Shown here: piece by piece, positions 1 to 8,530 of the stretch
How the letters are laid out: every line of letters begins with the position of its first letter
How positions within the stretch are numbered: position 1 is the stretch's first letter
Assembly (NCBI GenBank): GCA_026391235.1
Contig: JAPLDV010000532.1
Location: forward strand, 1-32,713
Length of the DNA stretch: 32,713 nucleotides
Direction: 5' to 3'
DNA from: Bacteroidia bacterium
Lineage (GTDB): Bacteria; Bacteroidota; Bacteroidia; Bacteroidales; UBA12481
Notes under the pieces: generated by a model
The model's database searches: none
Seen by the model: the letters and a program-made list of their open reading frames with translations, nothing else
Told to the model about the DNA's origin: nothing
Translations under genes and position numbers: made by a program

Positions 1-40
1 CTTGTACTTCAAAATTCAAAACTGGCCTTCGAATCTCTTA
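1..40. repeat. Partial copy of the palindrome-end repeat, cut by the window edge
   Basis: Positions 7-37 closely match 1649-1679 in the same orientation and 1441-1475 in inverted orientation; the shared core is AAAACTGG followed by a TCGAATCT tail. It is probably the right end of a second copy of the large palindrome at 1437-1682. If so, the lipoprotein gene at 141-1370 lies between two members of this family. Positions 41-140 hold nothing else I can name. Confidence 0.6.
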
Positions 41-140
41 TATAACTCATTTTTAAAGTTCACATTATCAACAATATACAAGTTATTCTTTTGGGGCTGT
101 ATGGCGACATACTGCGGGACTCTAAATTTACGCTTTCCTC

Positions 141-1370
141 TTATTCCTCTTTGGCTTTCAACTTCACCACCATCACAACGGGATTATCATCTTCGTGAAG
201 CCGGTCCACCAAACCCAGCAGATGTTCCCTCAATGATGGGCGGATTCCCGGAGCACCGGGACCGGGTTGTTCCTTCAGCCAGGTGATCAGTTCAAAGGGC
301 GATACCAGATTCGCATACCAGGAATCCCCCTGATCTTCGCCCATCTGGAGGCTCAGTTTCAGCGGCAATCCGCCGTCCAGGTCATTGGTTATGAGGTTCC
401 AGGCACGATTACCAAATAACTCCTGAGGCATATACCTTGCAGTCAGGCTTTTCTTGTCGAAGACCACAAGTCCGGAGCCACTGCCCGAATGTATGGTGAT
501 GAACAGGTACCGGGATGTTTCGGCACCCGGTCTGGCGAGGATATATTTATCGAGCTCCTGGCTGAAGCGGCTGATATCCATGCTGATCTCGGGGGGGAAT
601 CTCCCGGGGCCCACCCGGATAATCCAGCGCGGTTCCCACGAATGGTCCTTCTGCAGCCGATAGGTGGTATCAAACGGGTTCTCGTTGAACAGCAACTGGT
701 TTTCCGTTTGATAACAATTTGCTGCAATGACCCAGCCGGCTCCCCGGGGCCGACCCGAATAAACCGGTATCGTTTTGTCGAGGGCACCTTGTCCGGTGTA
801 CCATTCCACCCTGGCCGCATAGGCGGGATCCGGATTCTCCGACAAATAAAAAACACCGATCCGCCCCTGCGGGTCAATGACAATTCTAATAGGTTCGGGG
901 CCCACCCGAAAAACCCCGGAATAGCTGCCGTCGAGGCCATAGGTCAACACTCGCTTCGTGGCGGCGTCGAGGATGTGAACCTGCTGTTTTTGCTCATCGA
1001 TTACATACTCGGAGCTACTGACGTACTCGAGTGGCCCCCTGCCCTGGCTGCCGATGGCCCGCAGGAAATGACCCTCCCGGTCGAACAGCTTCAGTCCGCC
1101 CGAATTGATGGCGATATGCCTGTCAGTAATCGTTGCCGTCAGGTTGTCGGGATCCCCGAGCAGGCACTCCGGTGTGGTTTCCAGAGGAATGTATTCAATA
1201 TCTGTACCGATTGAAGACAGCAGGATCTCCTGGGGATGGTCCCAGATGCCGGACAGGTCGATCACCTGGCCGGCAGCCGGCGGGGTTTGCTTTCCGGAAC
1301 AGGCTGCCAGGAGGATGACGATGAGGATCAAGGCGGGGGAGGTGCGTTTGGGGTGCAACGGGATTAGCAT
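141..1370 (-). CDS. Six-bladed beta-propeller lipoprotein (DUF5128-like)
   Basis: The 409-residue product has a basic N-terminus, a hydrophobic stretch and a lipobox LLAAC with the acylated Cys at residue 24, so it should be a lipoprotein of the outer membrane or periplasm. The body has the spaced pattern of the Bacteroidota six-bladed beta-propeller family: a strand ending in IEYIPLETT near residue 60, then FDREGHFLRAIGSQGRGPLEY near 95-115, DPQGRIG, and a late WYAN segment. Proteins of this family often come in paralogous sets and their ligands are mostly unknown, so I assign no substrate. The ATG start is the only one that includes the signal sequence. The gene is monocistronic as far as can be seen, with repeat DNA on both sides. 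The family call rests on pattern recognition and is fairly secure; the molecular role is not known. Confidence 0.8.
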   Translation of the reverse strand: MLIPLHPKRTSPALILIVILLAACSGKQTPPAAGQVIDLSGIWDHPQEILLSSIGTDIEYIPLETTPECLLGDPDNLTATITDRHIAINSGGLKLFDREGHFLRAIGSQGRGPLEYVSSSEYVIDEQKQQVHILDAATKRVLTYGLDGSYSGVFRVGPEPIRIVIDPQGRIGVFYLSENPDPAYAARVEWYTGQGALDKTIPVYSGRPRGAGWVIAANCYQTENQLLFNENPFDTTYRLQKDHSWEPRWIIRVGPGRFPPEISMDISRFSQELDKYILARPGAETSRYLFITIHSGSGSGLVVFDKKSLTARYMPQELFGNRAWNLITNDLDGGLPLKLSLQMGEDQGDSWYANLVSPFELITWLKEQPGPGAPGIRPSLREHLLGLVDRLHEDDNPVVMVVKLKAKEE

Positions 1371-1402
1371 ATAGTTATGGGTTGTGATTGTTATGAGTTG
1401 TC

Positions 1403-1430
1403 GGTTATCGGTTATCGGGTATCAGGTTGA
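1403..1430. repeat. Short heptamer array (GGTTATC/GGGTATC)
   Basis: Four consecutive 7-bp words (GGTTATC, GGTTATC, GGGTATC, AGGTTGA) lie just upstream of the lipoprotein gene and directly beside the palindrome at 1437. The words belong to the same vocabulary as the long arrays at 12484-12780. Confidence 0.6.
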
Positions 1431-1436
1431 AGTAAG

Positions 1437-1682
1437 AATTTCGAGATTCGAGGACCAGTTTTGAGTTTTGAAATTACAGATTCAGGTAGGGCTAAATCTT
1501 AATTGCTTTTAGCTCTCTTTTCTCTGTGCAACTCTGTGAAACCTCTGTGGATCTCTGTGTAATTTCTTTTCTTACACAGAGTTACACAGAGAACCACTGA
1601 GTTGCACAGAGATTACTTAACTAACTACGAGCCAAACTGAATCTTAAACTTCAGAATTCAAAACTGGTCCTCGAATCTATAA
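1437..1682. repeat. Large imperfect palindrome built from 10-bp CTCTGTG units
   Basis: The noncoding stretch 1371-1725 is dominated by this element. The outer arms (1441-1475 and 1649-1679) are near-complementary. The inner arms carry four CTCTGTG words (1522, 1532, 1543, 1553) facing four CACAGAG/CACTGAG words at exact 10-bp spacing (1575, 1585, 1595, 1605). The central loop is about 1563-1571. The element could fold into a very long hairpin in RNA or a cruciform in DNA. It contains no open frame. A related end lies at 1-40. Confidence 0.8.
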
Positions 1683-1707
1683 ATTCCTTCTTCCACCTTT
1701 TCTCAAA

Positions 1708-1728
1708 CTTGAGCCTTGAGCCTTTTTA
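1708..1728. repeat. CTTGAGC heptamers abutting the dcyD stop codon
   Basis: CTTGAGC, CTTGAGC and CTTTTTA run in 7-bp register. The last unit contains the minus-strand stop codon of the desulfhydrase gene (TAA, plus-strand 1726-1728), so the array reaches exactly to the end of the reading frame. Confidence 0.45.
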
Positions 1729-2694
1729 CTGGAACAGGTTGATCAGTCCCCCCGTGTGCCAGAAAAGCACCTGGTCAGTCTCTTTGAAAAAGCCCTTCCG
1801 TGCATAGGCAATCAACGCCGCAGCGGCTTTGGCAGTGTAAGTCTGATCGAGGAGGATTCCTTCGGTTTCGGCAAAGATTTTTTCGGCTTCAAGCGATTCA
1901 TCCGACGGAATTCCATAACCCGGACCGATAAAACCGGTTTCCACCCGGATCTCATCAGGTTTAATCAGATCCTTCATTTTCAGCCGCTTCTGGATCGGAC
2001 CGGCAGCGGCCATGATCTCCCCGCGGATCTCCTCTACCGAATTATCGGCGCTTACCCCGATGATCCGGGCATTCATTTTGAAAAGGCGCCTGCCCACTTC
2101 CAGTCCGGCCTGTGTACCACCGGATGAACAGCTGTGAAAAATATAATCAAACCGGAAACCCATGGCCATTTCCTGGCCGTTCAACTCTTCCATGGCCTTC
2201 ACAAACCCGAGTGAGCCAATCTCATCCGAGGCACCCAACGGGATCGCGTATACTTTTTTGCCTGATTTTTCAAGCTCCTCCTGCACCACCTGCATCTTTA
2301 CCGAACGTTCCTGCCGGGAACTTACATAATGGATCATGACCCCCATCTTGTGGTTGATCAGCAGGTTGGCGGTCGGTTTGGCCGGAATAACACCATTTAA
2401 TACGAGGACTACCTCAAATCCGAACCGACGGGCGGTCTGGGCGGTGATACGGGCGTGGTTCGACTGGATCCCTCCGCAGGTGATAACCGTATCGGCACCC
2501 AAACGCAGGGCTTCAGCATAACAGTATTCCAATTTGCGTACCTTATTGCCCCAGACCAGGGATCCGATATAATCGTCATGCTTGACATATACTTCCGGCA
2601 TGCCGGGAACTGCCTGCCGGAGACGGTCGCACCGCTCCACCGGGGTGTTGAGTGGGGCGATCGATACTTTTGGGATGGATGATAATCTGGTCAT
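1726..2694 (-). CDS. dcyD: D-cysteine desulfhydrase / ACC deaminase family PLP enzyme
   Basis: This 322-residue protein belongs to the fold-type II PLP enzymes that split D-cysteine to pyruvate, ammonia and sulfide, or deaminate 1-aminocyclopropane-1-carboxylate. The motif GNKVRKLE places the predicted Schiff-base lysine at residue 51, the same number as in well-studied ACC deaminases. QSNH at 77-80 would hold the substrate carboxylate, and SGGTQAGL at 191-198 is the phosphate-binding loop. Length is normal for the family and the protein looks intact. The ATG start gives the expected N-terminus. It lies downstream of the deoxynucleotide hydrolase gene on the same strand with 37 bp between, but that gap holds a GC-rich palindrome. 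D-cysteine desulfhydrase is the more likely activity in this phylum; other D-amino acid deaminations cannot be excluded. Confidence 0.85.
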   Translation of the reverse strand: MTRLSSIPKVSIAPLNTPVERCDRLRQAVPGMPEVYVKHDDYIGSLVWGNKVRKLEYCYAEALRLGADTVITCGGIQSNHARITAQTARRFGFEVVLVLNGVIPAKPTANLLINHKMGVMIHYVSSRQERSVKMQVVQEELEKSGKKVYAIPLGASDEIGSLGFVKAMEELNGQEMAMGFRFDYIFHSCSSGGTQAGLEVGRRLFKMNARIIGVSADNSVEEIRGEIMAAAGPIQKRLKMKDLIKPDEIRVETGFIGPGYGIPSDESLEAEKIFAETEGILLDQTYTAKAAAALIAYARKGFFKETDQVLFWHTGGLINLFQ

Positions 2695-2701
2695 GGTGAG
2701 C

Positions 2702-2721
2702 CCCCGGCCTGAAGGCCGGGG
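2702..2721. repeat. GC-rich palindrome between dcyD and the N-hydrolase gene
   Basis: Two 9-bp arms (CCCCGGCCT and its complement) are separated by GA. The sequence resembles the GGCCGGC hairpins at 26.9, 27.9 and 29.7 kb. On the minus strand it follows the upstream stop codon but has no T-run, so it is more likely a REP-type hairpin than an intrinsic terminator. Confidence 0.6.
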
Positions 2722-2731
2722 TTAATGATGT

Positions 2732-3172
2732 CTATCGGGGTTTATTTTCTATACCGGCAAGGAATCCGGCAATCCAGAGCCTGGCTTCATCGATTTCTTC
2801 ATAAACAACCGAAACGATCCCGGGCGAACCGGAAATCATCCCGGACAGCCTTTTATCCTCATTTTTACGGTACAGGCAGAGGATCGGCTTGCCCATCTCC
2901 ACGGCTCTTCCCAATTCGTAGCCCACTCCCAGGCTCGGCGTCGAAACCTCCGCAATGACCACATCGCTGGATTTTAGCCAGGTCAGGTCCCGGTCATGGA
3001 TCTGGCAGGGCGGGATCTCCCGCTCATCCACCAGGTCGAGACGGCCGATGTGCTCGGTAAGCACCGTACCGAAATCTTTCAGGTAAGTGATCAGGTCGTT
3101 ATACAGCTGCGCATCCTGCCTTCCGCCGCGGATCGATCCGCTGAAATAAATCCTTAAGCTGTCTGAATCCAT
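2732..3172 (-). CDS. 2'-deoxynucleoside 5'-phosphate N-hydrolase (DNPH1/Rcl family)
   Basis: The product closely resembles DNPH1/Rcl, which hydrolyses the N-glycosidic bond of deoxynucleoside 5'-monophosphates to deoxyribose 5-phosphate and a free base. From the chosen start the order is IYFSGSIRGGRQD (about residues 8-20), FGTVLTEH, DLTWLKSSDVVIAEV, then SLGVGYELGRAV, which carries the predicted catalytic Glu. The Asp of SSDVV is the other expected active-site acid. The reading frame stays open upstream to 3259, but those 29 extra residues have no counterpart in the family. The ATG at 3172-3170 puts the first beta-strand immediately after the start and gives 146 residues, close to the usual size. 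It would act in the cytoplasm in nucleotide salvage or sanitation. The family assignment is strong; base preference cannot be read from sequence. Confidence 0.85.
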   Translation of the reverse strand: MDSDSLRIYFSGSIRGGRQDAQLYNDLITYLKDFGTVLTEHIGRLDLVDEREIPPCQIHDRDLTWLKSSDVVIAEVSTPSLGVGYELGRAVEMGKPILCLYRKNEDKRLSGMISGSPGIVSVVYEEIDEARLWIAGFLAGIENKPR

Positions 3173-3318
3173 ATAGCCTGTTACTTTTTCCGTGTTAAAA
3201 AACGATTCGAAAGGTACAACAATATCCCATTTCCGATCCCCGACCAAAGGGATTAACACTATTTTACCTGTTCCGGTTTTTGTATTTTTATAACACCTTT
3301 ATTCTAAAGTGAATCGGT

Positions 3319-4860
3319 ATGGACACAAAAACACTTTACCGCCTGCCGAAGGATAACACGGCTGTTCTGATAATTTCCCTGTCAGGCATTATCCTTCACC
3401 TGGTATTCCTTTCCCGGCTTGAGTTTCACCGCGATGAACTGCTGTACTTTTCACTGGGCGGGCATCCCGCGCTCGGTTACCATTCGGTTCCGCCGCTGAT
3501 CGGATTAGTTTCCTGGATCCTGTCGCACACCCTGGGATATTCACAGTTCGCCGCGCGAATCATCCCGGCTTTCCTGGGGGGAGCGCTCATCTATGTAGCC
3601 GCGGAAATCACCCGGGAATTGAATGGTGGAAAATTCGCACGGATCCTGACAGCAGTCTCCCTCCTGTGCTCGCTGATATTCCTGCGTGCGTTCAGCATGA
3701 TTCAGCCCGTGCCGTTCGACATTTTTTTCTGGACCCTGACGCTGTATTTTTTTATCAGGTTCATGAATACCGGCACCCACGGACCCCTGATCTGGTTTTT
3801 CATCACCCTGGCCGTCGCTTTTCTGAATAAATACAATATCATTTTCCTGGCATTCCCGATGGGATTGTTCATCTTAGCCACGAACTATCGCAAGCTGCTG
3901 TCAAACAGATTCTTTTACATAGGACTGGGACTGGCCTTCCTGATCGTCCTGCCCAATATTATCTGGCAGGTCGTTCACCAGTTTCCGGTAATCAGCCACA
4001 TGAGTGAACTGAAAGAGACGCAGCTGTCGAAGATGAATCCCCTGACATTTTTAACGGAACAGCTGCTGATAGTATATCCGGCCACCCTGATCGCGCTGCC
4101 CGGCCTTTTCTACCTCATACTGTCCAAAGACCTGAAACCATTCCGGATGCTGGGGATAATCATGCTGGTCATTGTCCTGCTGTACCTGGTTTTGCAGGGG
4201 AAAAGCTATTATGCCGCGGGAATTTATCCATTTTTGATCGCCGCAGGTTCCCTGTTTTTTGAGCGGTATCTGCGGACCCTGGTCCCCCAGGCAATTGTTT
4301 TGCTTATACTGCTTTATGCCGGGATAAGGATCCTGCCGATGGGGATACCGGTTTATTCCCCTGAAAAACTGGTTGCCTATTTTGATAAAGTCGAAAAAAA
4401 CACCGGCAACAATGCGATACGCCGTTATGAAGACAACGATTACCACCCTCTTCCCCAGGATTATGCAGATATGCTCGGATGGAATGAGCTCACGGAGATC
4501 ACTTCCCAGGCCTGGAATAAATCCGGGAATAAAGGCAGCTGTATCATCTTCGCGGAAAATTACGGGGAGGCCGGTGCCATTACCGTGATCGGCAAGAAGT
4601 ACGGCTTGCCCGATGCCATCAGTTTTAGCGATGCTTTCCGGTACTGGGCGCCGGAGTCATTCAGCTCCGAAATAACCGACGTAATTTACATCAACGGTGA
4701 ACTGGGCGGAGATGTGGCGCAATTATTCGGGAAGATCGAAGAGATCGGAAGGATCACCAACCCACTGGCCCGGGAGTTCGGCGTACAGGTCTATCTGTGC
4801 AGGGAGCCGAAGCGGAGCTTCAACCAGTTCTGGGCGGACGCGATAAAATCCAAAAAATAA
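3319..4860 (+). CDS. GT39/ArnT-like membrane glycosyltransferase
   Basis: This is a 513-residue polytopic inner-membrane protein with about ten hydrophobic segments in the first 340 residues, followed by a soluble periplasmic-type C-terminal portion. The first periplasmic loop carries HRDE (His37-Arg-Asp39-Glu40), the position of the catalytic acid in PMT/ArnT-type GT-C enzymes, and is followed by YHSVPPLIGLVSWI, typical of the PMT_2 group. Such enzymes move a sugar from a polyprenyl phosphate carrier to lipid or protein. The acceptor and sugar cannot be inferred here. It is divergent from the N-hydrolase gene and convergent with the AraC-type regulator, with only 6 bp between stop codons and no terminator, so transcripts probably overlap. 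Confidence 0.8.
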   Translation: MDTKTLYRLPKDNTAVLIISLSGIILHLVFLSRLEFHRDELLYFSLGGHPALGYHSVPPLIGLVSWILSHTLGYSQFAARIIPAFLGGALIYVAAEITRELNGGKFARILTAVSLLCSLIFLRAFSMIQPVPFDIFFWTLTLYFFIRFMNTGTHGPLIWFFITLAVAFLNKYNIIFLAFPMGLFILATNYRKLLSNRFFYIGLGLAFLIVLPNIIWQVVHQFPVISHMSELKETQLSKMNPLTFLTEQLLIVYPATLIALPGLFYLILSKDLKPFRMLGIIMLVIVLLYLVLQGKSYYAAGIYPFLIAAGSLFFERYLRTLVPQAIVLLILLYAGIRILPMGIPVYSPEKLVAYFDKVEKNTGNNAIRRYEDNDYHPLPQDYADMLGWNELTEITSQAWNKSGNKGSCIIFAENYGEAGAITVIGKKYGLPDAISFSDAFRYWAPESFSSEITDVIYINGELGGDVAQLFGKIEEIGRITNPLAREFGVQVYLCREPKRSFNQFWADAIKSKK

Positions 4861-4866
4861 CAGTTG

Positions 4867-5973
4867 TCAGTTCAAGGTCCGGTGCCTGAACTCCGTTGGC
4901 GTGGTACCGGTATATTTCCGGAATGCGGTCTGGAACGAGCTCTTGGAATTGAACCCTACATTATACATAACTTCCAGAATGGTAAGCTCTTTCCGCACCG
5001 TACCCGCCATCAGCCTTTTTGCCTCCTCGATCCGGTAGTGATTGATGAAATCAAAAAAATTCTGATTGAATTTCGAGTTGATGACCTGCGACAGGTATCT
5101 GGGTGATATTCCGGTTTTATCGGAAAGCTCTTTGAGGCTGATCTCCGGATCGAGATAGAGTTTCTCCTTTTCCATAATCGTCCTGATCTTTTGAGCATAT
5201 CCTGCACTTTCGGTATCCGAAAGCCCGCTTCCCACGTATTTGGTAGCCTCGATGATACCCGTCTGTTCCCAGGATTGCTCCATGCTCCTGTAAACCAATA
5301 TAGTGGCAAAGATGAAATTAATGGCAATGGAACAGAGGGTGAGCCACCGGAAGAGGCCGGGGTTGCCAGTTTTCAACCAGGATATCACGGTTGATGCCAG
5401 GTCGGTAATCCACATCAGGGTAAAGGCCATCAGGATAAACAGCAGCCAGTTCAAACTGATATGCCTGACTTCCGCAAAATGATTCCGGATCTCCCGCCGG
5501 TATTGATAAAAGATGATGAATATCCTCGACAGATAATAGATAATCAGCAAGTTCAGAATAATGCAAGAAATATTCGATTCGATACGCACCGTACTGCCGA
5601 AATCCGTCGTCGAGGGCGCTGCCAACCGGATTCCAAGGACCAGGCCCGTATAGGTAAACACAAGTAAAAATGGCATCACATGAATCCAGTCGGGTCGTTT
5701 TAGCCGGAATGACTGCACCAGGAGCGAACGTACATACAGGTAAAGCAGCGGCGCGAGCAAAAAGTAAAATGGCGTGACACCAATCCGGACCGGCTTGATC
5801 CGGCTGAAACATTCAAACTGGACAAGGAGAAAAAAGTTAGCCAGGAGAAAGGCTGCCAGGATACGCTGATTCAGGTTTCCGTGCCGGCGTGAAGTGAGGA
5901 TTACCGCACCCAGCAATAAAAGCTGAAAGGCAGTGACAATGGTCAGAATATCGGTCAGGCTCCACAGCTCCAT
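4867..5973 (-). CDS. Membrane-anchored AraC-family transcriptional regulator
   Basis: The 368-residue protein has an N-terminal half of about seven hydrophobic helices (residues 5-230), a short linker, then a C-terminal AraC/XylS DNA-binding domain (about 265-365). The first helix-turn-helix is ISLKELSDKTGISPRYLSQVIN, and the second follows the conserved ILEVMYNVGFNSKSSFQTAFRKYTGTTPTEFR pattern. This architecture, membrane sensor plus AraC output, is common in Bacteroidota and lacks the periplasmic ligand domain of hybrid two-component systems. The signal is unknown. It lies 34 bp downstream of the secreted beta-helix gene on the same strand, so the two may be co-transcribed, but a regulatory link is only a guess. 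Confidence 0.85.
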   Translation of the reverse strand: MELWSLTDILTIVTAFQLLLLGAVILTSRRHGNLNQRILAAFLLANFFLLVQFECFSRIKPVRIGVTPFYFLLAPLLYLYVRSLLVQSFRLKRPDWIHVMPFLLVFTYTGLVLGIRLAAPSTTDFGSTVRIESNISCIILNLLIIYYLSRIFIIFYQYRREIRNHFAEVRHISLNWLLFILMAFTLMWITDLASTVISWLKTGNPGLFRWLTLCSIAINFIFATILVYRSMEQSWEQTGIIEATKYVGSGLSDTESAGYAQKIRTIMEKEKLYLDPEISLKELSDKTGISPRYLSQVINSKFNQNFFDFINHYRIEEAKRLMAGTVRKELTILEVMYNVGFNSKSSFQTAFRKYTGTTPTEFRHRTLN

Positions 5974-6007
5974 TTTTACTTTTTCTATCCCTTAAAAGTA
6001 ACCGTAT

Positions 6008-7438
6008 TCACCTCACAACCATCATTTGTTTCACCATCTTTTGTTCCCGGGCTTCGAGGCAATAGAAGTAGCTTCCCTGCTTCAGGCCGGAAACATCCAG
6101 CTGTAACCGGTGCAACCCGGGGGAAGATAATCCGACCGGATAATTCGATAAGATCCGGCCCGACAAGTCGGTGACTCTCAAGACAACTGTTTCAGTTTCA
6201 GGAAGATTGTAACTGATTGTGGTATAATTTGATGCGGGATTCGGATAGTTCTGAAGGAGCTGCGGCTGATCGATGATCACCGTGGTCGGAAATCCGGATG
6301 GGATGCCGGACCGGATATAGCCAGTAATAGCGGCACCGGCGCCTCCGTATGCTCCCATATCGTTCCGCATGCTTCCTTTTGCCGGGTATTTTGCCATTCC
6401 CGGTTGAAGGGGATCTTCGGGATCATTGTATATTGCAGTTGAATCCCCTTTATCGATGCAGGGTGACAATCCGGTCAGCTGAAAACCGTCGGCACCCGTC
6501 AGTGGATCCAGGTTGATATTGCCCTTGCCTGCCAGTCCGTTCTGAACATCGCAATAGGTTGCCTGAACCATGCCTCCCTCCGTATTATAGGTTTGCCTGG
6601 CTGCCGGCTTGTTCCCCCAGATGATGTTGTTGCGCAGCTTCAGGGTGCTGTTGTAGGCCAGCACACCTCCTGTCCCGGTGGTTGCTTCATTACTGATTAT
6701 GGTATTATTTTCGATGATCCGCTCATCCGTTCCATGATAATTATAGGACCAGATGCCGGAACCTCCGTAATACTGGCTGCTCCCGGTATTGAACGCAATC
6801 AGGTTATTCCTGATGGCAACACCGGTATAATTAAGAACGATGCCGGCACCATACTTTCCCTGGTTGTAAGCTATTATATTATTGAGGATCTGAGGATTGC
6901 CATCTCCGATACGAATGCCTCCCCCGCCTGCGCTGGTGACTCCTCCGGTGGTGGACGTCGCCATGTTGTACACAATCATATTGTACCGTATGACAGGAGA
7001 GGATAATTCAATCAGGATCCCTCCGCCTTCGCGGTAATCTCCCGCACCATGGATATCCCTCCATTTGGTCCCTTTGCCACCGGTGATGGTGAATCCCTGA
7101 AGAACGGCTGTTGCATCTTCGCCGCGCGAGAAGATTACGCAGCTGGCCGAATCGGCTTGAACCGGCTGACTACCGTTGATAACGGTGGTGCGGATATAGG
7201 AAGTATCCCGGTCGAGATACCATAAACTGGTCAGCACGATATTTTTACCCCTGAAATTCAGGTTCTCAAAATATTCACCCGGGGATACCTCAACCGTATC
7301 ACCATTCGAAGCAGCCCGGATTCCATCCCGGATGGTGGTTTGGTCGGCCGGAACCCGGATGATGCGGGCAAAGGAAAAATGGCAGGAGCCTGTCAGAAGC
7401 AGGCTAAACAGGATCAGTTTAAAAATAGACGTTTTCAT
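6008..7438 (-). CDS. Secreted parallel beta-helix protein with T9SS sorting domain
   Basis: The 476-residue product starts with a signal peptide (MKTSIFKLILFSLLL, cleavage near FA). Residues 25-65 match the opening of right-handed beta-helix proteins (TIRDGIRAASNGDTVEVSPGEY). Repeating coils with N-N-I/L-I ladders follow (ILNNIIAYN, IRNNLIAFN, IENNTIISN, LRNNIIWGN) between about residues 150 and 300. After a linker, the last 80 residues form a T9SS type A sorting domain: LLQNYPNPASNYTTISY, then ITDLSGR-like and GSYFYCL strands. The protein should be exported by Sec, crossed through the outer membrane by T9SS and displayed or released. The fold suggests polysaccharide binding or lyase activity, but no catalytic motif is evident. 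Confidence 0.85.
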   Translation of the reverse strand: MKTSIFKLILFSLLLTGSCHFSFARIIRVPADQTTIRDGIRAASNGDTVEVSPGEYFENLNFRGKNIVLTSLWYLDRDTSYIRTTVINGSQPVQADSASCVIFSRGEDATAVLQGFTITGGKGTKWRDIHGAGDYREGGGILIELSSPVIRYNMIVYNMATSTTGGVTSAGGGGIRIGDGNPQILNNIIAYNQGKYGAGIVLNYTGVAIRNNLIAFNTGSSQYYGGSGIWSYNYHGTDERIIENNTIISNEATTGTGGVLAYNSTLKLRNNIIWGNKPAARQTYNTEGGMVQATYCDVQNGLAGKGNINLDPLTGADGFQLTGLSPCIDKGDSTAIYNDPEDPLQPGMAKYPAKGSMRNDMGAYGGAGAAITGYIRSGIPSGFPTTVIIDQPQLLQNYPNPASNYTTISYNLPETETVVLRVTDLSGRILSNYPVGLSSPGLHRLQLDVSGLKQGSYFYCLEAREQKMVKQMMVVR

Positions 7439-7514
7439 ATTTTTTCTTTTTAGCGGTACAAATATCCGCCGGCCGGCTGACCCAAACGACCGGATGCATG
7501 AAAACGAACCTTTT

Positions 7515-8405
7515 TTATACTTTCCCGTACCGCTCGATTTTCGGCAGGATGGTCAGATCGGCCATTTTATACATTTCCTGAATGAACTCATCATTGAAAT
7601 TATAGATCCTGTCCTCGAACGGCATGGTATCTATACGGTCAAACAGCAACCCTTTGGCCTTTTCGATATCCTTGCCGTAAATATGAAATGAATCAGCCTG
7701 CCAGTTCAGCCGTCCCATTTTTACCGTCTTCCCCGACCGCTCCGAAATCTTATTGGCAATCTCCTCGCGGTTAAACTGAACAAATCCGAACATATTCATA
7801 AAGTTGGCGCCCCAGGCATCATTGCTGCGGAACCGGATATTGCAGTTAAGCCACCAGATACCCTCCTCATCTTCCAGAATCCGGTACCACAAAGATTGAA
7901 GGCACGGGGGATCATACACCTGGGCATCGAGATCGGGCATCCAGGTAATCATCTGGGCCTGGCGGGTAAAGGGCTGTTTCACCAGTTTACTGATCACCTG
8001 TTCAACCTGGTCCACCGTAAACCCTGCGATATAGGAGCTGGATTTATCGGATATATCCTTCAACTCCTTCCACGATCCGTAAGCTGCCATTCTTCCATGG
8101 TAGGTATACTCCCACCGGGTATCATCCGGATCGTTCATGTTTTTAACCCAATGATCTTTAAATCCTTTTAATTCAAGGACATATTCCCTCAAATCATCGA
8201 TACCTCCCGGGAAAGCCTTATGGATCATCGGATCGGTTTCAGGCTCCAGAATCGTAATATTCATCGTGCTGTCGATGCTCAGCGGATCGCCAGGCTTATC
8301 ATATTGAGTTTTTATACGGAACCCTTCGTAATACAACTTGACGAGTGCCTTTTCGTAAGCTTCGGCCAGGGTTTTTTCAACCACATGCAAAACCGGGATA
8401 TTCAT
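7515..8405 (-). CDS. Divergent thymidylate synthase (ThyA-fold) homologue
   Basis: This 296-residue protein aligns by motif with ThyA-type enzymes. It has Arg148 in TRQAQMITW (dUMP phosphate arginine from the partner subunit), nucleophile Cys168 in DPPCLQS, and RSND at 193-196. Asn204 lies eight residues after that Asp, matching E. coli Arg166, Asp169 and Asn177 in spacing. His241-Ile-Tyr243 matches the ring- and sugar-contacting His207/Tyr209. Asn at position 204 rather than Asp favours a uracil-type over a cytosine-type nucleotide. The first 140 residues do not resemble canonical bacterial ThyA, the Cys-to-Arg distance is longer than usual, and WGANFMNMFGF replaces the common LPFNIA stretch. 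It is therefore either a distant dTMP synthase or a pyrimidine (hydroxy)methylase. It stands alone, divergent from the T9SS gene pair. Confidence 0.7.
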   Translation of the reverse strand: MNIPVLHVVEKTLAEAYEKALVKLYYEGFRIKTQYDKPGDPLSIDSTMNITILEPETDPMIHKAFPGGIDDLREYVLELKGFKDHWVKNMNDPDDTRWEYTYHGRMAAYGSWKELKDISDKSSSYIAGFTVDQVEQVISKLVKQPFTRQAQMITWMPDLDAQVYDPPCLQSLWYRILEDEEGIWWLNCNIRFRSNDAWGANFMNMFGFVQFNREEIANKISERSGKTVKMGRLNWQADSFHIYGKDIEKAKGLLFDRIDTMPFEDRIYNFNDEFIQEMYKMADLTILPKIERYGKV

Positions 8406-8456
8406 AGGAAAAAGTTTTTAGGATAAAGTTCGTTGTCGAAAATAAACAATTAAAAG

Positions 8457-8473
8457 TAGAGTTGGCAACTCTA
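8457..8473. repeat. Short hairpin upstream of the first T9SS paralogue
   Basis: TAGAGTTG and CAACTCTA form an 8-bp stem with a single-base loop. It is too tight and lacks a T-run, so it is not a clear terminator, and it lies between divergent genes. Its core AGAGTTG(G/A)CA is shared with the terminator stem at 10478-10517, at a similar distance from the next start codon. Confidence 0.5.
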
Positions 8474-8530
8474 TCTGTATCATATACACGAAATGATTAT
8501 CTTTATCAATAAACCATCACAATATCTTAT

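Noticed and set aside
489..1214. Open frame of 241 codons on the plus strand
   Set aside because: It is antisense to the beta-propeller lipoprotein gene, shows no domain or signal, and is explained by the codon use of the real gene.
2702..2721. Intrinsic terminator of the N-hydrolase gene
   Set aside because: The stem is strong but no T-run follows on the minus strand, and similar palindromes occur in non-terminating positions.
4051..4446. Open frame of 131 codons on the minus strand
   Set aside because: Antisense to the GT39-like gene; sequence is rich in Gln and His without domain character, as expected from a shadow frame.
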